Shown one piece after another: positions 52,264-63,032 of a stretch of DNA of 64,000 nucleotides (position 1 is the first letter of the stretch; every line of letters starts with the position of its first letter). This DNA comes from Phymatolithon calcareum (lineage: Eukaryota > Rhodophyta > Florideophyceae > Hapalidiales). The position numbers and the translations under genes were made by a program. Below the pieces are notes generated by a model. That model made no database searches. It was not told where the DNA came from and saw nothing but the letters and a program-made list of their open reading frames with translations. The stretch spans positions 2,604,001 through 2,668,000 of the forward strand of contig OZ345355.1 in assembly GCA_977006965.1 (NCBI GenBank). The letters run 5' to 3'.

Positions 52264-52330
52264 CTCCAGGATTTCCAGGATTTTCTAAAGATTTCCAGGA
52301 TTTTCCAGGATTTTCCAGGATTTTCCATGG
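52264..52330 (+). repeat. Subterminal minisatellite, right end of the KDZ-like element
   Basis: GGATTTTCCA units with the same GGATTTTCTAAAGATTTCCA variant as the left array. Direct orientation relative to 48030-48116. Confidence 0.75.
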
Positions 52331-52489
52331 ATTTCGTAAACGTTCCACCCTCTTTTTCCGGGGATATCCAGGATTTCCGGGGGTGCTCTGGAATCTCCAC
52401 GGACGGCGTAGGACAGTCAGAGACCGCTGTGTACGGTCATGACAGTCCATGACAGTCCATGACGGTCTGGTAGAGAACTGACTTGCTCT

Positions 52490-52860
52490 ATAAAATAACA
52501 CCTCCTCCGACCTTGTGCACGCACTCAATGAGTACAAATGACGCTCCCGAAGGTCAAGCACTGCATCTAGGAGCAGAATTCACTGCATCGATGGCCACTC
52601 TCAGAGTACCCGCTGACCCGCGCTCTATTGCTGAAGTTCTAAGGGATCCTCATGCACAAGAGTGGGCCGCATCCCAAGATGCTATTATCGATCGCAGCAT
52701 CGCTCTCGGCGCGTGTTCGTTCGTCAACTAGCAGCACGGAGATCTTCCCGTGCATCCGAAATGGACCTACAAGTACAAGACTACAGCACTGGGCGTGATC
52801 GAAAAGCTACCCTCCCCGCCGCACCGCGCGCGGCGATCTGAAGAAGCCCGGAATTGTAGG
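52490..52860 (+). pseudogene. copia reverse-transcriptase start
   Basis: Reads DPRSIAEVLRDPHAQEWAAS, then QDAIIDRSIALGACSFVN, a stop, and VHPKWTYKYKTTALGVIEK. This is the canonical first block of copia polymerases (A...P....W..A...E...L...T..LV...KW..K.K....G). It ends near 52840; the catalytic part is missing. 52861-53480 has no gene that I can support. Confidence 0.75.
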
Positions 52861-53489
52861 ACCCAGATAGGACGTCGGCGGTAATCAGCGGACTGCTAAT
52901 TACGACATTCGCGGGTTTAATGAACTTGACTGAACCGTATATCGATACGATTCACTTTTAGTACACGGAGTGGAACGGGAAATTCCCGCTCCGGTCGTGG
53001 ACGCAGTCAGAACTTGGGCCGTTAACTTGCAAGTGCCAAACACAGTGCTCGTCGGAGCTCTATTACACTTTTCGGAGATGCCAACCGATCGTTGGATCGC
53101 TAGCTGGTGCTTCCCCCTACTCGCGACGTAGGATACGGGGTCTCGCCTCCCGCTTCTGGCGAACGTTGGGTTTTTCACCGAGATGGTGGGATGAATGAAA
53201 AGGACTTTACAGTGACAATGGAAATGGTTTGAACTTGATAGTCCCTCTTTCTCCCTGGCGTCGGCATCGTCGACTGTGCTAAAGTGTGCCTCGAGTTAAA
53301 GCTATCATACAATGATCCGGCGCAATTAGTGTAAGCAAGGTCTCCTCTCCCCATGGATGCCTGTCAAGGCTAGCAACCTGGTCGCCCACGTGTACGTCGA
53401 AGAAAGACAACAAACTTTCTGTTCTTGCGACAGGCCCAATGAATAACGTATTCTATACACTCTGCTCCAAAGATCTTCTTTCAATGTTC

Positions 53490-56003
53490 TTCAATATGCG
53501 GACGCGTGGAGCAGATCGGACCCGGAGGTCGTCGAAAAGGTACGAACGGAATATCGCCACAGACTACCTACAAAAATCATGCGTCTAAAAGCATGCCAGT
53601 CCCCCAGGGAGCTGGATTCAATTTATGAATCTATTGTAGGCATCTTTATCCAGCCTTGGAGGAAAACAGTTCCAATGGAAGGAGATAGAAACACGTTCTG
53701 GACGCCCACTCTTAGAGAGATGGCAAAACAGAGAACAAAACTCTTCAGAAGAGCTCGGAAAACAAAGAGCGAGGTCGATATTCTAGTTCACAAGAATTTC
53801 AGGAAAAAAATGAGCAAAGAGGTAATTGGCGCCAAAAAAGCGTCCTACAACCGATTCCTGGATGACCTGGACCAGCTCCCAGCAGCAGCAGCCCTTGAGA
53901 AGATGTCCAAAATGGCAAGAGCTCTAGGCGAAAGACCGAAAATGTCAAGCAAGGAAGTACGCTCTCACCTGCACTGTTCCTTGCCCACCTCTCAAGCCTC
54001 TGTTGCTCCGAGGAAGGATGGAGCGGAGATACCAAATCGTTTGCCCCCCTTGGACATTCCGCAGCGACATAGAAGCGGCTATCAGGGATAGTCCAATTGG
54101 TAAGGCCCCTGGATGGGACAAAATACAAACCGAAATGTTGAAAGTCGACCCAGTCCTAAGCACAAGAGTACTATTTGCGATTTGGGAAGCTTGTGGCCGA
54201 TTGCAAACCACACCCTTGGCATGGAGAATAGCGGAAATTGTACCTATCTACAAGGATGGAGATACAGCACTGCCGACGAGCTACCGCCCAATCTCCCTCC
54301 TAAGCCACATGAGGAAGATAATCGAAATGGCACTAGACAAGATGATCAGAAGGAAATACAAGTTCCATATATCACAGCTGGGGTTCCAGAAACGAAAGGG
54401 CACTGAGCTGGCGCTTCTCCATGCTGAAGCCCTCCGACAATCAGGCCACAGTTGCGTGGCAGTCTTAGATCTTAAAGCTGCCTACGACTCCGTACCAAGG
54501 AATAAGCTTGCGGAGAGAATAAAAGGTGCTGGAACCAGAGATCGCCGAAATGGTTATTCCATTCCTGGATCCCTCATTCATACAGACGAGAGACGGCGAG
54601 GATTCCGTGTGGTACACCATTGACAGAGGCGTTCCTCAGGGGTCCCTTCTCAGTCCGTGCCTGTATAATATCTTCATGGCCACGTTTGCCGTTGCGCTAG
54701 ACTCCTTACGAAGAATATCACAAACGAGCACTGCAAAATGTTTGCAGACGACGTGAAATTTTCCGCAAAATCAGTGGAAGGCCTCCAAATTATCCTTGAT
54801 TTAGCCTCGAAGTGGGCACAGAGAAACGGTATGGTGTGGAACACCAAGAAAAGCGTAATCCTTTGGACCAAGGATACGGCAGGTCACAGCTTCCGGCTCT
54901 CAGGGCGGCGGCTAAAGACTCTCCGGGAGGTAAAACACATCGGGGTAACACTAACGGAACAGGGAGTCTCAGAAACCAAACTGACGGACAGGATCAAGAA
55001 ATCCAAAAACGTGCTTGGGTATCTCCGACGGCTGGGCGTGTTTACTAATGGTGTCCATCCCGCGAGGGCGATTAGGCTGTACAAATCGCTTGTGCAGTCA
55101 AGATGGGAATATGCCCTTCACCTCTCACCTTGGGCCGCGAAGGTGGCCTCGGAAGTCAGGAAGGTTGAATCTATGTTTTTCGGGCAAATCCTTGGGAAAC
55201 CAGTAAAAAGAAGCTTGGACAGGTGCAGGGCCATGTGCCGAATACTCCAACCCAAGGTAAGAAGAGACGTCCTTGCAAGACGATTTGTGCAGAGATTGAT
55301 AAGAAGACGCGATGCGCTGATATCTGGTCCATCAACAGATATCGCGAACAAGGAACGTGAAGAAGCGGAGAGAGATATTGTCCATGCGAAAGTGAATGGT
55401 TTCCTGTGCGACGCAGCAAACGAAACGATAGGTACGACAAACATCAAGAAATACCAAAGAAACAAGATACTGGAGGCCGCAGAGGATGCGGAAAAGTCGA
55501 AAAAACGACCTATACCGCACGCGAAAGTGTCGTTACCGCCGCACCTTCTCTTCAAGTCAAGGAGACATAGAACACTTGCCATCAAGTGGTCATTTGGAAT
55601 GTTCCCTCCAATGAGCACCTCTACCCTTATCGAACTCACCGGCCAATGTGGAAAAGATGCCATCGAAGACGTGATAAATGGCCTTGCAAAGGACAGACTC
55701 TCCAAAGAAGACAGCGCCTGGAACGAGCTCCTAACCATGTTTCAGGCTGTGGACAAGTAAGGACTACCCGCAAATTGAAATTACAGCGTGCCACAGGACA
55801 GGGGAGTAACTTTCCCCCTCGAGGTCCCGAAGGAGACCAGAGGTGGGTTTTTGTAGTCCACTGAGTCGTGTCACACCAACAAGAAAAGAAAAAACCTTCA
55901 GGACAGAATCTAGCCAAAACCCCTTGGCCTTAGGAAAGTTGCCCCGAGCGTCAGCAGATGCGTTGGTAACTTTTAAATAAAAATCTACCTTTCTTCTTCT
56001 TCT
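53490..56003 (+). mobile_element. LINE-D copy, 5'-truncated, ending in (TTC)n
   Basis: It begins upstream of the polymerase (DRNTFWTPTLREMAKQRTK, the linker after the endonuclease) and runs to the 3' UTR (GAGACCAGAGGTGGGTTTTT, GGTAACTTTTAAATAAAAAT, TACC) and TTTCTTCTTCTTC. This is the longest LINE-D copy. Its tail abuts the start of duplication copy 2, into whose border (ATTCAATGGAG) it probably inserted. The 5' TSD is not clear; TTTCAATG near 53481 is a weak candidate. Confidence 0.8.
53579..55760 (+). pseudogene. LINE-D reverse transcriptase with frameshifts
   Basis: Frame 53579-54091 is the linker region. Frame 54003-54623 has GKAPGWDKIQTEMLKVDP, IVPIYKDGDT, SYRPISLLS, LGFQKRKGTELALL and VLDLKAAYDSVPR. 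Frame 54526-54756 has DRGVPQGSLLSPCLYNIFM. Frame 54738-55760 has MFADDVKFSAKS, LVQSRWEYALHLSPW and the C-terminal RHRTLAIKWSFGMFPPMS, with a stop at 55760. Three frame changes inactivate it, although all catalytic residues are readable. No endonuclease is present. Confidence 0.85.
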
Positions 56004-56014
56004 ATTCAATGGAG

Positions 56015-56300
56015 ATATTTGTTGATTTTATTTTGAGAGCTCCCAAAACCTCATCTTGGAGTAACGGAATGGCTCTTGCGATATTCTCTAAGCTAAAGTC
56101 CGCTGGCTACTCAAAACGTTCTTGATTCGTAATTCTCTCCCAAAAAGAGCTCCTGGGCGTCTCTTGCACTTAAACTCTATTTCTGTACTTATCTTCGACG
56201 ACCCTAGAGTACGTTGTTATGCGACTAGTTCGATCACCGCGGTAATCCCACAGTAGGCACCCAATACTGATTTTCTCCAAAGGGGTGCTCGGTTGAATAT
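56015..56300 (-). mobile_element. LINE-C 3' insertion at the duplication border
   Basis: On the minus strand it carries the C-terminal codons (NRAPLW-like through FECK...) and GGTTTTGGGAGCTCTCAAAA, TAAAATC. A perfect 14-bp TSD, TCTATTCAATGGAG, lies at 56001-56014 and 56301-56314. It inserted between the LINE-D tail and the duplicated segment. Confidence 0.85.
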
Positions 56301-56720
56301 TCTATTCAATGGAGTAGCTCACTCTATGTGACACTAGCACAGTAGCTTAGGCGATCGATCTGAACTCTCTTGTCCTTAGAGAAAGTCTCTTGGAGAGTCT
56401 ACCATGCTTTCTTCAATCCTCAGATCGTCTACTTAGATATTTCTTCCGATTTACTCATAATGCTAAAAAAGAAATAAATTCGGCGCTCGCCAGATTTTAT
56501 TTCCCAATCAATGCACTTGTTGGGTCAACATTCGGGCCATGTGATAGCTTCAAAGAGGAGCGAGACAGCTAGTCTTAAAACCAGACGAACTGTCTATGTA
56601 AATAAGACAGTCGTCAGGACCACACATCGAGTGTTCATTTAAGCAGTAAGGGAGAACTGAAAGACATGCGCAGGGGAATATTTGTCACACTGCAGCACCA
56701 GAATACAAAATTGGACATTG

Positions 56721-57191
56721 TTAGTAGTTGGCTTCGAATATCATGGTGGAAAATGTAGAATATCTTGCACTTACCTTGAACACGACCTTATGTCCCACCC
56801 AAACCTGAAGCTGACCGATGGGACAAGTAAACATGGTTTCGTACAACCACGGAAGCCGAGGGAATGACGTGCACCAGAGACTTGCGTGATTGATTCTCGG
56901 TGACATCCCGGGAATAATTCCACTTACGCGGACGCGCTTGCAGCCACGTGACGTCAGATAGATATAGGAAGATGAGTACAGGCTAAAGTACGCCGGGTAA
57001 AAGCCCTTTCGTCCACATAGAACTCCAACTCCATAGCGCCTGTACTTTGTCACAGGCAACTTGCGGACGTTGTCAACACTTTTTTCCTGGCGATCAATGT
57101 TCTCTAAATTTTCGGACTCAAGGAAAGCCGTGGAAAGGGTGCACGAGACCACAAGAAGAGCCAAAACAAGTAACTTGGAAAGCGTAAACAT
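56721..57191 (-). CDS. Small secreted protein (copy 2)
   Basis: ATG at 57191. Same 156-codon frame, signal peptide and AAG-GTAAGT donor as copy 1 (28957-29427). I count five base differences in the ORF. Four change residues (Pro to Leu after the signal peptide, Gly to Asp in SVGNV, Ser to Ile in SGSIPG, Arg to Cys in LWRTS) and one is silent. The upstream TATA-like element is also kept. Function unknown. Confidence 0.5.
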   Translation of the reverse strand: MFTLSKLLVLALLVVSCTLSTAFLESENLENIDRQEKSVDNVRKLPVTKYRRYGVGVLCGRKGFYPAYFSLYSSSYIYLTSRGCKRVRVSGIIPGMSPRINHASLWCTSFPRLPWLYETMFTCPIGQLQVWVGHKVVFKVSARYSTFSTMIFEANY

Positions 57192-57199
57192 GGTGATTG

Positions 57200-59488
57200 G
57201 GTTGGTAGTTTAACTTACTTGAGACGAGGGGAAGTGAAAATTTGTACTGGGAGAGAATTATATACAGAAAGCTCGTGCCTTCCACTAGGGGAAAGTGCTT
57301 ACTAGTGTTTCGAGATTGGCGTACGGAATACATACCAAATTTCGGTTTTTTTGTTTTAGTGGTCTCGCTGCTTAATTTGCAAATCAGACGTGCCTGCTAT
57401 GTCTCGTTTAGGTAATGTAGAGTAAGATATCTCCTGCTGATGATTGTTGCTGTGTTTCTCTCTCCATCAACGTGCTAAGCTATGACACCACCGTGGAGTG
57501 GAAAGCTTGACGTGATTGATGTCGAAAGGAAGCAAATGTCGGGCACTGTACATCATCAAGAGGATTTTATGAGACGTGGTACGTACAATAATAATAAAGA
57601 ATGCTTATTCCCCTACGGGGCTACCAAGCAGTGCTTCTATTTTTACTTCTACTTGGATTGCGCCAGGGCGTTAGTCCTGCTAGCTAATTGTAAGCACGCT
57701 CTTCTCTGCCTCGTTCGCCATTAGGTGATTTCACCGGAAGCAACTGCGGTGGTTCCACGTTTCGCAAGTCCTCGTGGACGGTGTGACATATACCCAGACT
57801 CTAGATAAGTCCGATTTCTCAAGAGCTCACAGCACTCTCATTGCGAAAAGGCTTTAGGTAGAGAGCGATCTAAAAACTATATCTCTTCCACCTCCTCTGC
57901 TACGTGAACTGTAATTTGTAAAGTATTGGGGAGAAACTTATTGACACTAAAATAGGGGACTTTGAAGTACCATATATATGCTGATTACTCTCTCTTCTCT
58001 GAATATGTAGGCAAAAACAGTGCTGCAATTTCTTCTTACTATCATTGACGCGTCGTGCTGTTTTTTAAGATTAGTGAGTCATATTTGTTTGTTAGGGATT
58101 TGAGAAATTTTTATAAATTCCAGCTTTCTTTAGACAATTTCTGCTTGAGAAAATCATGATCTGCAGCTCGAATTGCTGTTGAGTTGTGAAACGGGTTGTA
58201 CATTGCATGTGAAGTGTCATTAAGTCTTACTTGCTCCAATTTGTTACCCCAAACGTCAATCACAGAAAGCTCACTCGAGAGCATTTGAGCATCTTCACAG
58301 ATGCTCTCAAGTTCATCAGAATCTGCTTATACCCAATGCTCTTCCCTCCCTAAATTGAATAGCATTTAAGAGTTCCTCTTTGTCCAATATTTAGGAGACC
58401 AGAGGTGGGTTTTTGTAGTCCACTGAATCGTGTTACACCAAGAAGAAAAGAAACTCCTCCATAGACAGAATCCAGCCAAAACCTCTTGGCCCTAGGAAAG
58501 TTGCCCGAATCGTCAGCAGATACGTTGGTAACTTTTAAATAAAATCTACCTTTCTTCTTCTTCTTTGTTCAATATTTACAGCTCGGCTTCCTAGTGTTTA
58601 ATTGAAGCTCCTGCGTTATCCTGCTCTACCAAAAAACAGCAGGAACGGAATTTTCACTCTTTCCCAGACACGAATTAGCAGATGATGTTATTGAGGATTT
58701 GCTTGCAGAATTGTTGCTCATCCTTCTTGTGCCTTTCGTATAGAGCTCCAGATCTGCTTAAACTCGCATGTAGTTGCTAGGGGAATCAGTGAGTCCATTA
58801 CAGGCAGAGCCCTGGTTCTTCTGCATGGACAGTCAGACATGCAGAAAGGCAGAACCTGAGACAAGAGGAGAAGTTTTCAATAGTAAAGCATGTTTCTTTA
58901 TATCGCCCTGCTGAGCTCTATTAGTCGAAAAGTCAGTTTGCCATCATGTATTGTCATTGAATTGGACGATTTTGAAAGCTCAATTTCTTCATCTTACTTG
59001 ACTAAATTTTGCTTCTATTGACCATGCAATTTTATGGATCAAAGAAAAAGGTTTAATGAATGCCAACTAGTATTCACAATAAGTGCTAGACCCGTTATCC
59101 ATGCGCTGCTACTATACGAAGAATGATATTAAGTTCTGGTGCTCATATGATGCATCGACACGATGGGCCGTGAATTAGACTGTGGAATATGCTTTCGTAC
59201 CTCCCTCAATGGGCATTGTTGAGATAGTTCACATTACCAAGACCGATCCCACCTGTCTATTCGGGTCAGTATGTGAACATGTCTGCTCATAGACCGGCCC
59301 TTTTGATGTCTTGAACCCCTTCTGGAATCTGCCATTGAATGCCAATACATATTCCCAAGGTTTGTCCAATATAGAGTTCACCACAGCGGGATATTTTGCC
59401 ATGATTATTCCGTTAATTTACCCGGCTATATCTTAGTTTCAAAGCAGACGTCGTGTATTGACGATGTTGGCCTTACACGCGCCGACGT
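57200..59488 (+). other. Non-coding part of duplication copy 2
   Basis: Partner of 29428-30145 and 31740-33335. It contains the uninterrupted LINE-A target site (about 57887-57920), the short repeat at 57585-57730 and the old LINE-D tail at 58395-58565. No gene supported. Confidence 0.6.
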
Positions 59489-59764
59489 CGCCTAGGGCAC
59501 TGGTAACCGCTGGATTTCCTGCGAATCAGATTAAACTCTGTTATGGTATGTCTGCAGACGGACTCATTAAGCAGAGACAAAGCTCTCGGAGCACAGGGAT
59601 GTATACTGAGAGCCCATAATGATCGAAAACCTGTACATTTTGCTTCTGCGCAAAGGTGTTAGAATCTGATAATGCCTTGCCCATATCTTCGGAAGTCTGT
59701 GTGTCTTTTAAATAAACTTGAGTTACGATAAAAGATTCATGTTGATTATGTATCTATTTGAAAG
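59489..59764 (+). mobile_element. Insertion with a LINE-A-type 3' end
   Basis: Absent from copy 1, where GCCGACGTCTGCTAGG runs straight into AGGTCGGCGACC. It ends with ATGCCTTGCCCATATCTTCG, GAAGTCTGTGTG and TTTTAAATAAACTTGAG, the LINE-A 3' UTR end. The first 160 bp are not recognised. No clear TSD. Confidence 0.6.
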
Positions 59765-60740
59765 AGAGGTCGGCGACCTTCGCAACTCTCTTCCGGGGAG
59801 CGATTTAAGTATTGAAAAAATGTCTGTTCTTGGTCCGTGCTTGATCTGCGCGAGAACCACAGGATCAGTCGTTGGTACACTGCGGATCTGTCAGCGAGTT
59901 TGTGCAGAACATGGTAACGCTTATATGGCTGCAACGGGAGATTGGAATTAATGTCCGAGGATTCGAATCGAAGACATGCATCAGAATCTTTAAGAGTCTA
60001 ATTTGACGAAATTGGAATATGCTCTACAGGTGACGCCAATGAAAAAGCGATTTCTCTAGACTATCGAGTCTGCAGAAGGGCTCTTCTAAAAGCATGTATT
60101 CGGAAAGTATACAGAGCACCGACGCGGCCGAAAGCGAGTTCTGTGTTGACTGACCTGTTTCTGCTCGAACTCATTTTGTTATGATTACAGTTGGGCCATG
60201 ATGTGGAAGATTAGTGCAAATGAATCACTTGTGAACCCAAGAAAAATAGCGCTTTCCAAGACCGGTCTACCGCACCAGGCAGTGAGGATGAAAGAAAGTA
60301 GACGCAGAATTCTTTGCGCAAGGTGGTTTTTAGGTCACTTCCCTAGGAACGCAACGAAGCTGATTGAAGAAATGGGTAGTCAAGGAGCAAGGGCAATTTG
60401 TACACTCAGCAGAACCCTGAGAAGCCTACATGGACCCCCACCGAAGAGAATAAAGTGGTGCGAGCCATTGACGTGATATTATGCAAATCTGAATAAGGTA
60501 ACTGACAACTCTCGATGCTAGTATAATGCGATTAGAAATGTGTCGACATTCCTCAAGTTAGGACACACGGTACCTTCTTAATAAATCCTCTTAATTACGA
60601 CTCACTCGTGCAATTGTTAGTAGAGAAGTATGAATTAAGGAGGTCATCAGAGACCAGACTACGCTATATTCGAAAACTGCTCCAAAAGCTAGCCTTGTTA
60701 TTGCTAATTGGGGCTTTGGGAGCTTTCAAATACATCAATA
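59765..60740 (+). pseudogene. LINE-C thumb fragment and 3' end (copy 2), split by LINE-H
   Basis: Contains IGINVRGFESKTCIRIFK (about 59937-59995) and, past the LINE-H insertion, the 3' end GGGGCTTTGGGAGCTTTCAA. Homologous to 33336-35320. The uninterrupted Harbinger target (TTGACTGACCTG) lies at about 60141-60152. Confidence 0.65.
60234..60598 (+). mobile_element. LINE-H 3' insertion (365 bp)
   Basis: Coding part: GLPHQAVRMKESRRRILCAR, WFLGHFPRNATKLIEEMGSQ, then a shifted end. 3' terminus: ACCTTCTTAATAAATCCTC. The TSD is GAATCACTTGTG (60222-60233) and GACTCACTCGTG (60599-60610). Copy 1 has a single GACTCACTTGTG at about 35184 without the insertion. Confidence 0.85.
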
Positions 60741-62083
60741 CCCTATAGGGCTTTCGAGGCCTACAGTAGACAGGCCATTGTCCAATAGAACACTTCAGGC
60801 TCCAAGTACTCTCTCGAGATCATACGTGGTCTCGTGATTCTATTCCACCATGCAAATCAGCTAGGGAATATCTAACATAAGTGGATTTATTGAGAAGGTA
60901 CCATGTGTCCCAACTTGCGGGAAGTCAGCACTTCTCTTATCGCTCTATTAGACCAGACGTTTAAGTTGATTTAATCAGAATTTCGAAGTACCTCGTCAAT
61001 TGTTCTCCCCAATCAGATTCTATGTGGGCATCTTCAGGATACTTTTCAATGTTCTACAAGCCCATGTTCCTTGACTGCCCATTTCTTTAAATAAAAATCT
61101 CCATTTCTTCTTCTTCAATCAACTTTAGCATTTAGTGGATTTCTTGGAAATTCGGTTCGTGAAATAGCGAGAGCCCCATGTGCGAAAAGATTTTCTTGCG
61201 ATATTAAAATGCACTGCTGTGTTGCCGATAGACTATTTAAACATAGTTACGCGCTCAGAATAATTGCCGTCGTCTTGTAAGCTTGGTGACAATGACTCTA
61301 CAAAAATATTAGTTCATAATTGATTTTAACGTTTCTTTAAAGACTCAAGGGTTTCCACTCTTGCTACCTGCATTTGCATCACCCAGAAGTCACGGGCGGT
61401 GGAAATGTTTGGATTCTAGGCAACATGGGCACTTGTGGAAGTTGCCGTGCACACCATCGATATCTGGGCATCGCGACTTTCGTGGCGTCTGCTAAACTTC
61501 TCGTGTCTTGACAGCAGATCAGACCTTCTACGTTTCCACATTATGAGATATAGGCCGAAGCGCTCTTGTCTGCCTGTTTGTGTTTAGCTGCTTCGACAAT
61601 TGTTTCTCAATTTGCTCAGTGCGCGATAATATTCCTTGAAGACGGAAACTTATTGGCCTTCCTGATTTCTGTTGCTTTTTCTTCATACGCTTTTTCAACC
61701 CTTGCCCTCTTCATCATCTTGAATTCAAGGATGGCATTGCGTTTCATATGCCTAGCGTTGCTGGTGCAGTGTCTTGTACACTTGGAAGCATTTTCTTGGA
61801 TGCTAATCGATGACAGGTTGCTCCTCTGGAAGAATCAGACCCTTGCTGTGCTCGCATGGCAGTGGAAAATTTGACCCCAAATGTCTGCAGATGTGTTGTT
61901 AACTTTAAAAACCTACACTTCTTCTATAAGAACAGCTAGTCAACGATTGGAACTGCAAGTTTTATCCTTTTTGGAGTATAGAGCCCACTACTTGTACTTA
62001 GAGTCTCTTGTGAGTGTAGTGTGAACAAAGAGACTCGACATTCTCTAAACCGGATGTATGAAGTTTTCCAAATTATCTAAGCG
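60741..62083 (+). other. Non-coding part of duplication copy 2
   Basis: Partner of 35320-36745. It includes a LINE-H 3' end in minus orientation (60890-61072) and an old LINE-D-type tail near 61890-61925. No gene supported. Confidence 0.5.
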
Positions 62084-62820
62084 TTACAAGTGACTCCAAT
62101 GACAAGTCGATTGCTCTCGGCAATCTAGTCGACAGAGGGCTTGATCTACAAAAATGTTTTCGGAAAATATGCCGAACACTGCCGTGACCGAATGCGAGTT
62201 GTGCGCCGAGTGGAACCACCAAAGATGAGGAGACATCATCAAGCAGAAAGGTTTGCATTTAGCCTGGTAAGACAGAAAAAGCGCCTTGAAGAAACAGAAG
62301 AGTACTTTGGAAGAGATGAGGATATAAAGGAAGCAATCAATGGTGGTGAATATCTCATGATTCATGAAGACTTGCCACAAGCCCTTCAGAAAGCCCAGGA
62401 GTCATCTGTCACGAAGAAGAGGACTAGAGAAGAAACAATTAATGTAGATCAATGAATATTCCTACTGAAGGCAAGCTACCAGGGATCCTTTACATAGGAC
62501 AAGGAGCAACACTTTTAAGGTGCCTAAGGTTGACATTCAACCGAACACCCCTTTGGAGAAAATCAGTATTGGGTGCCTACTGTGGGATTACCGCGGTGAT
62601 CGAACTAGTCGCATTACAACGTTCTCTTGCGTCATCGAAGATGCGTACAGATATAGAGTTTGAGTGCAAGAGACTCACAGGAGCTCTTGTTTGGATAGAG
62701 GTACGAATCGAGAACGTCTTCAGTAGCCAGAGGACCTTAGCTTAGAGAATATCGCAAGAGATTCCCCGTTACTCCAAGGTGAGGTTTTGGGAGCTCTCAA
62801 AATAAAATCCGAAAAAATAT
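62084..62820 (+). mobile_element. LINE-C 3' insertion (737 bp)
   Basis: Frames 62141-62455 (YKNVFGKYAEHCRDRMRVVR, FSLVRQKKRLEETEEYFGRD) and 62452-62745 (TLLRCLRLTFNRTPLWRKSV, FECKRLTGALVWIEVRIEN) meet at a frameshift. The 3' end is GGTTTTGGGAGCTCTCAAAA, TAAAATC. The flanks CCAAATTATCTAA and CCAAAATACCTAA resemble the single CCAATTTACCTAA of copy 1 (about 36743) and look like a degraded TSD. Confidence 0.75.
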
Positions 62821-63032
62821 CCAAAATACCTAATTTTAAAAAAAGAAAATGAACATTTCATCTCGTACATCAAGAATTTAGAAGTCTAGTAGATGTCCCT
62901 CAGGACAGGACGACTAATATTGGGGACGCCAGCAGCGAATGCCAAAAGAACGCCACATAGAAGTTAGGACAGTTTAGGATCCGAGGGGCAATCCTAGAGG
63001 TGTGAACGGACGAGCCTCTTGCCCAACGCACC

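Larger units (their letters stand above)
47941..52489. mobile_element. KDZ-like DNA transposon with two divergent genes
   Basis: Inverted ends: CAAGTCAGTTCTCTACCAGA begins at 47946, and its inverse ends at 52485. Pairing extends imperfectly to about 45 bp (…CTGTCCTGGACTGCCATGG). Outside, ATAAAATAA occurs at 47932-47940 and 52490-52498, a 9-bp direct repeat and likely TSD if 4-5 unpaired end bases belong to the element. It interrupts copia between integrase and polymerase. It contains two long open genes transcribed away from a 390-bp central region, and minisatellites next to each end. It appears intact and recent. Confidence 0.8.
40358..52860 (+). mobile_element. Ty1/copia retrotransposon, broken by two later insertions
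   Basis: Pieces at 40358-41522 (LTR, gag, protease), 46742-47940 (integrase) and about 52490-52860 (start of reverse transcriptase) follow the copia gene order, with integrase before polymerase. The gaps are exactly the LINE-G element (14-bp TSD) and the KDZ-like transposon. The element is truncated after the first polymerase words and lacks its 3' LTR. Confidence 0.85.
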
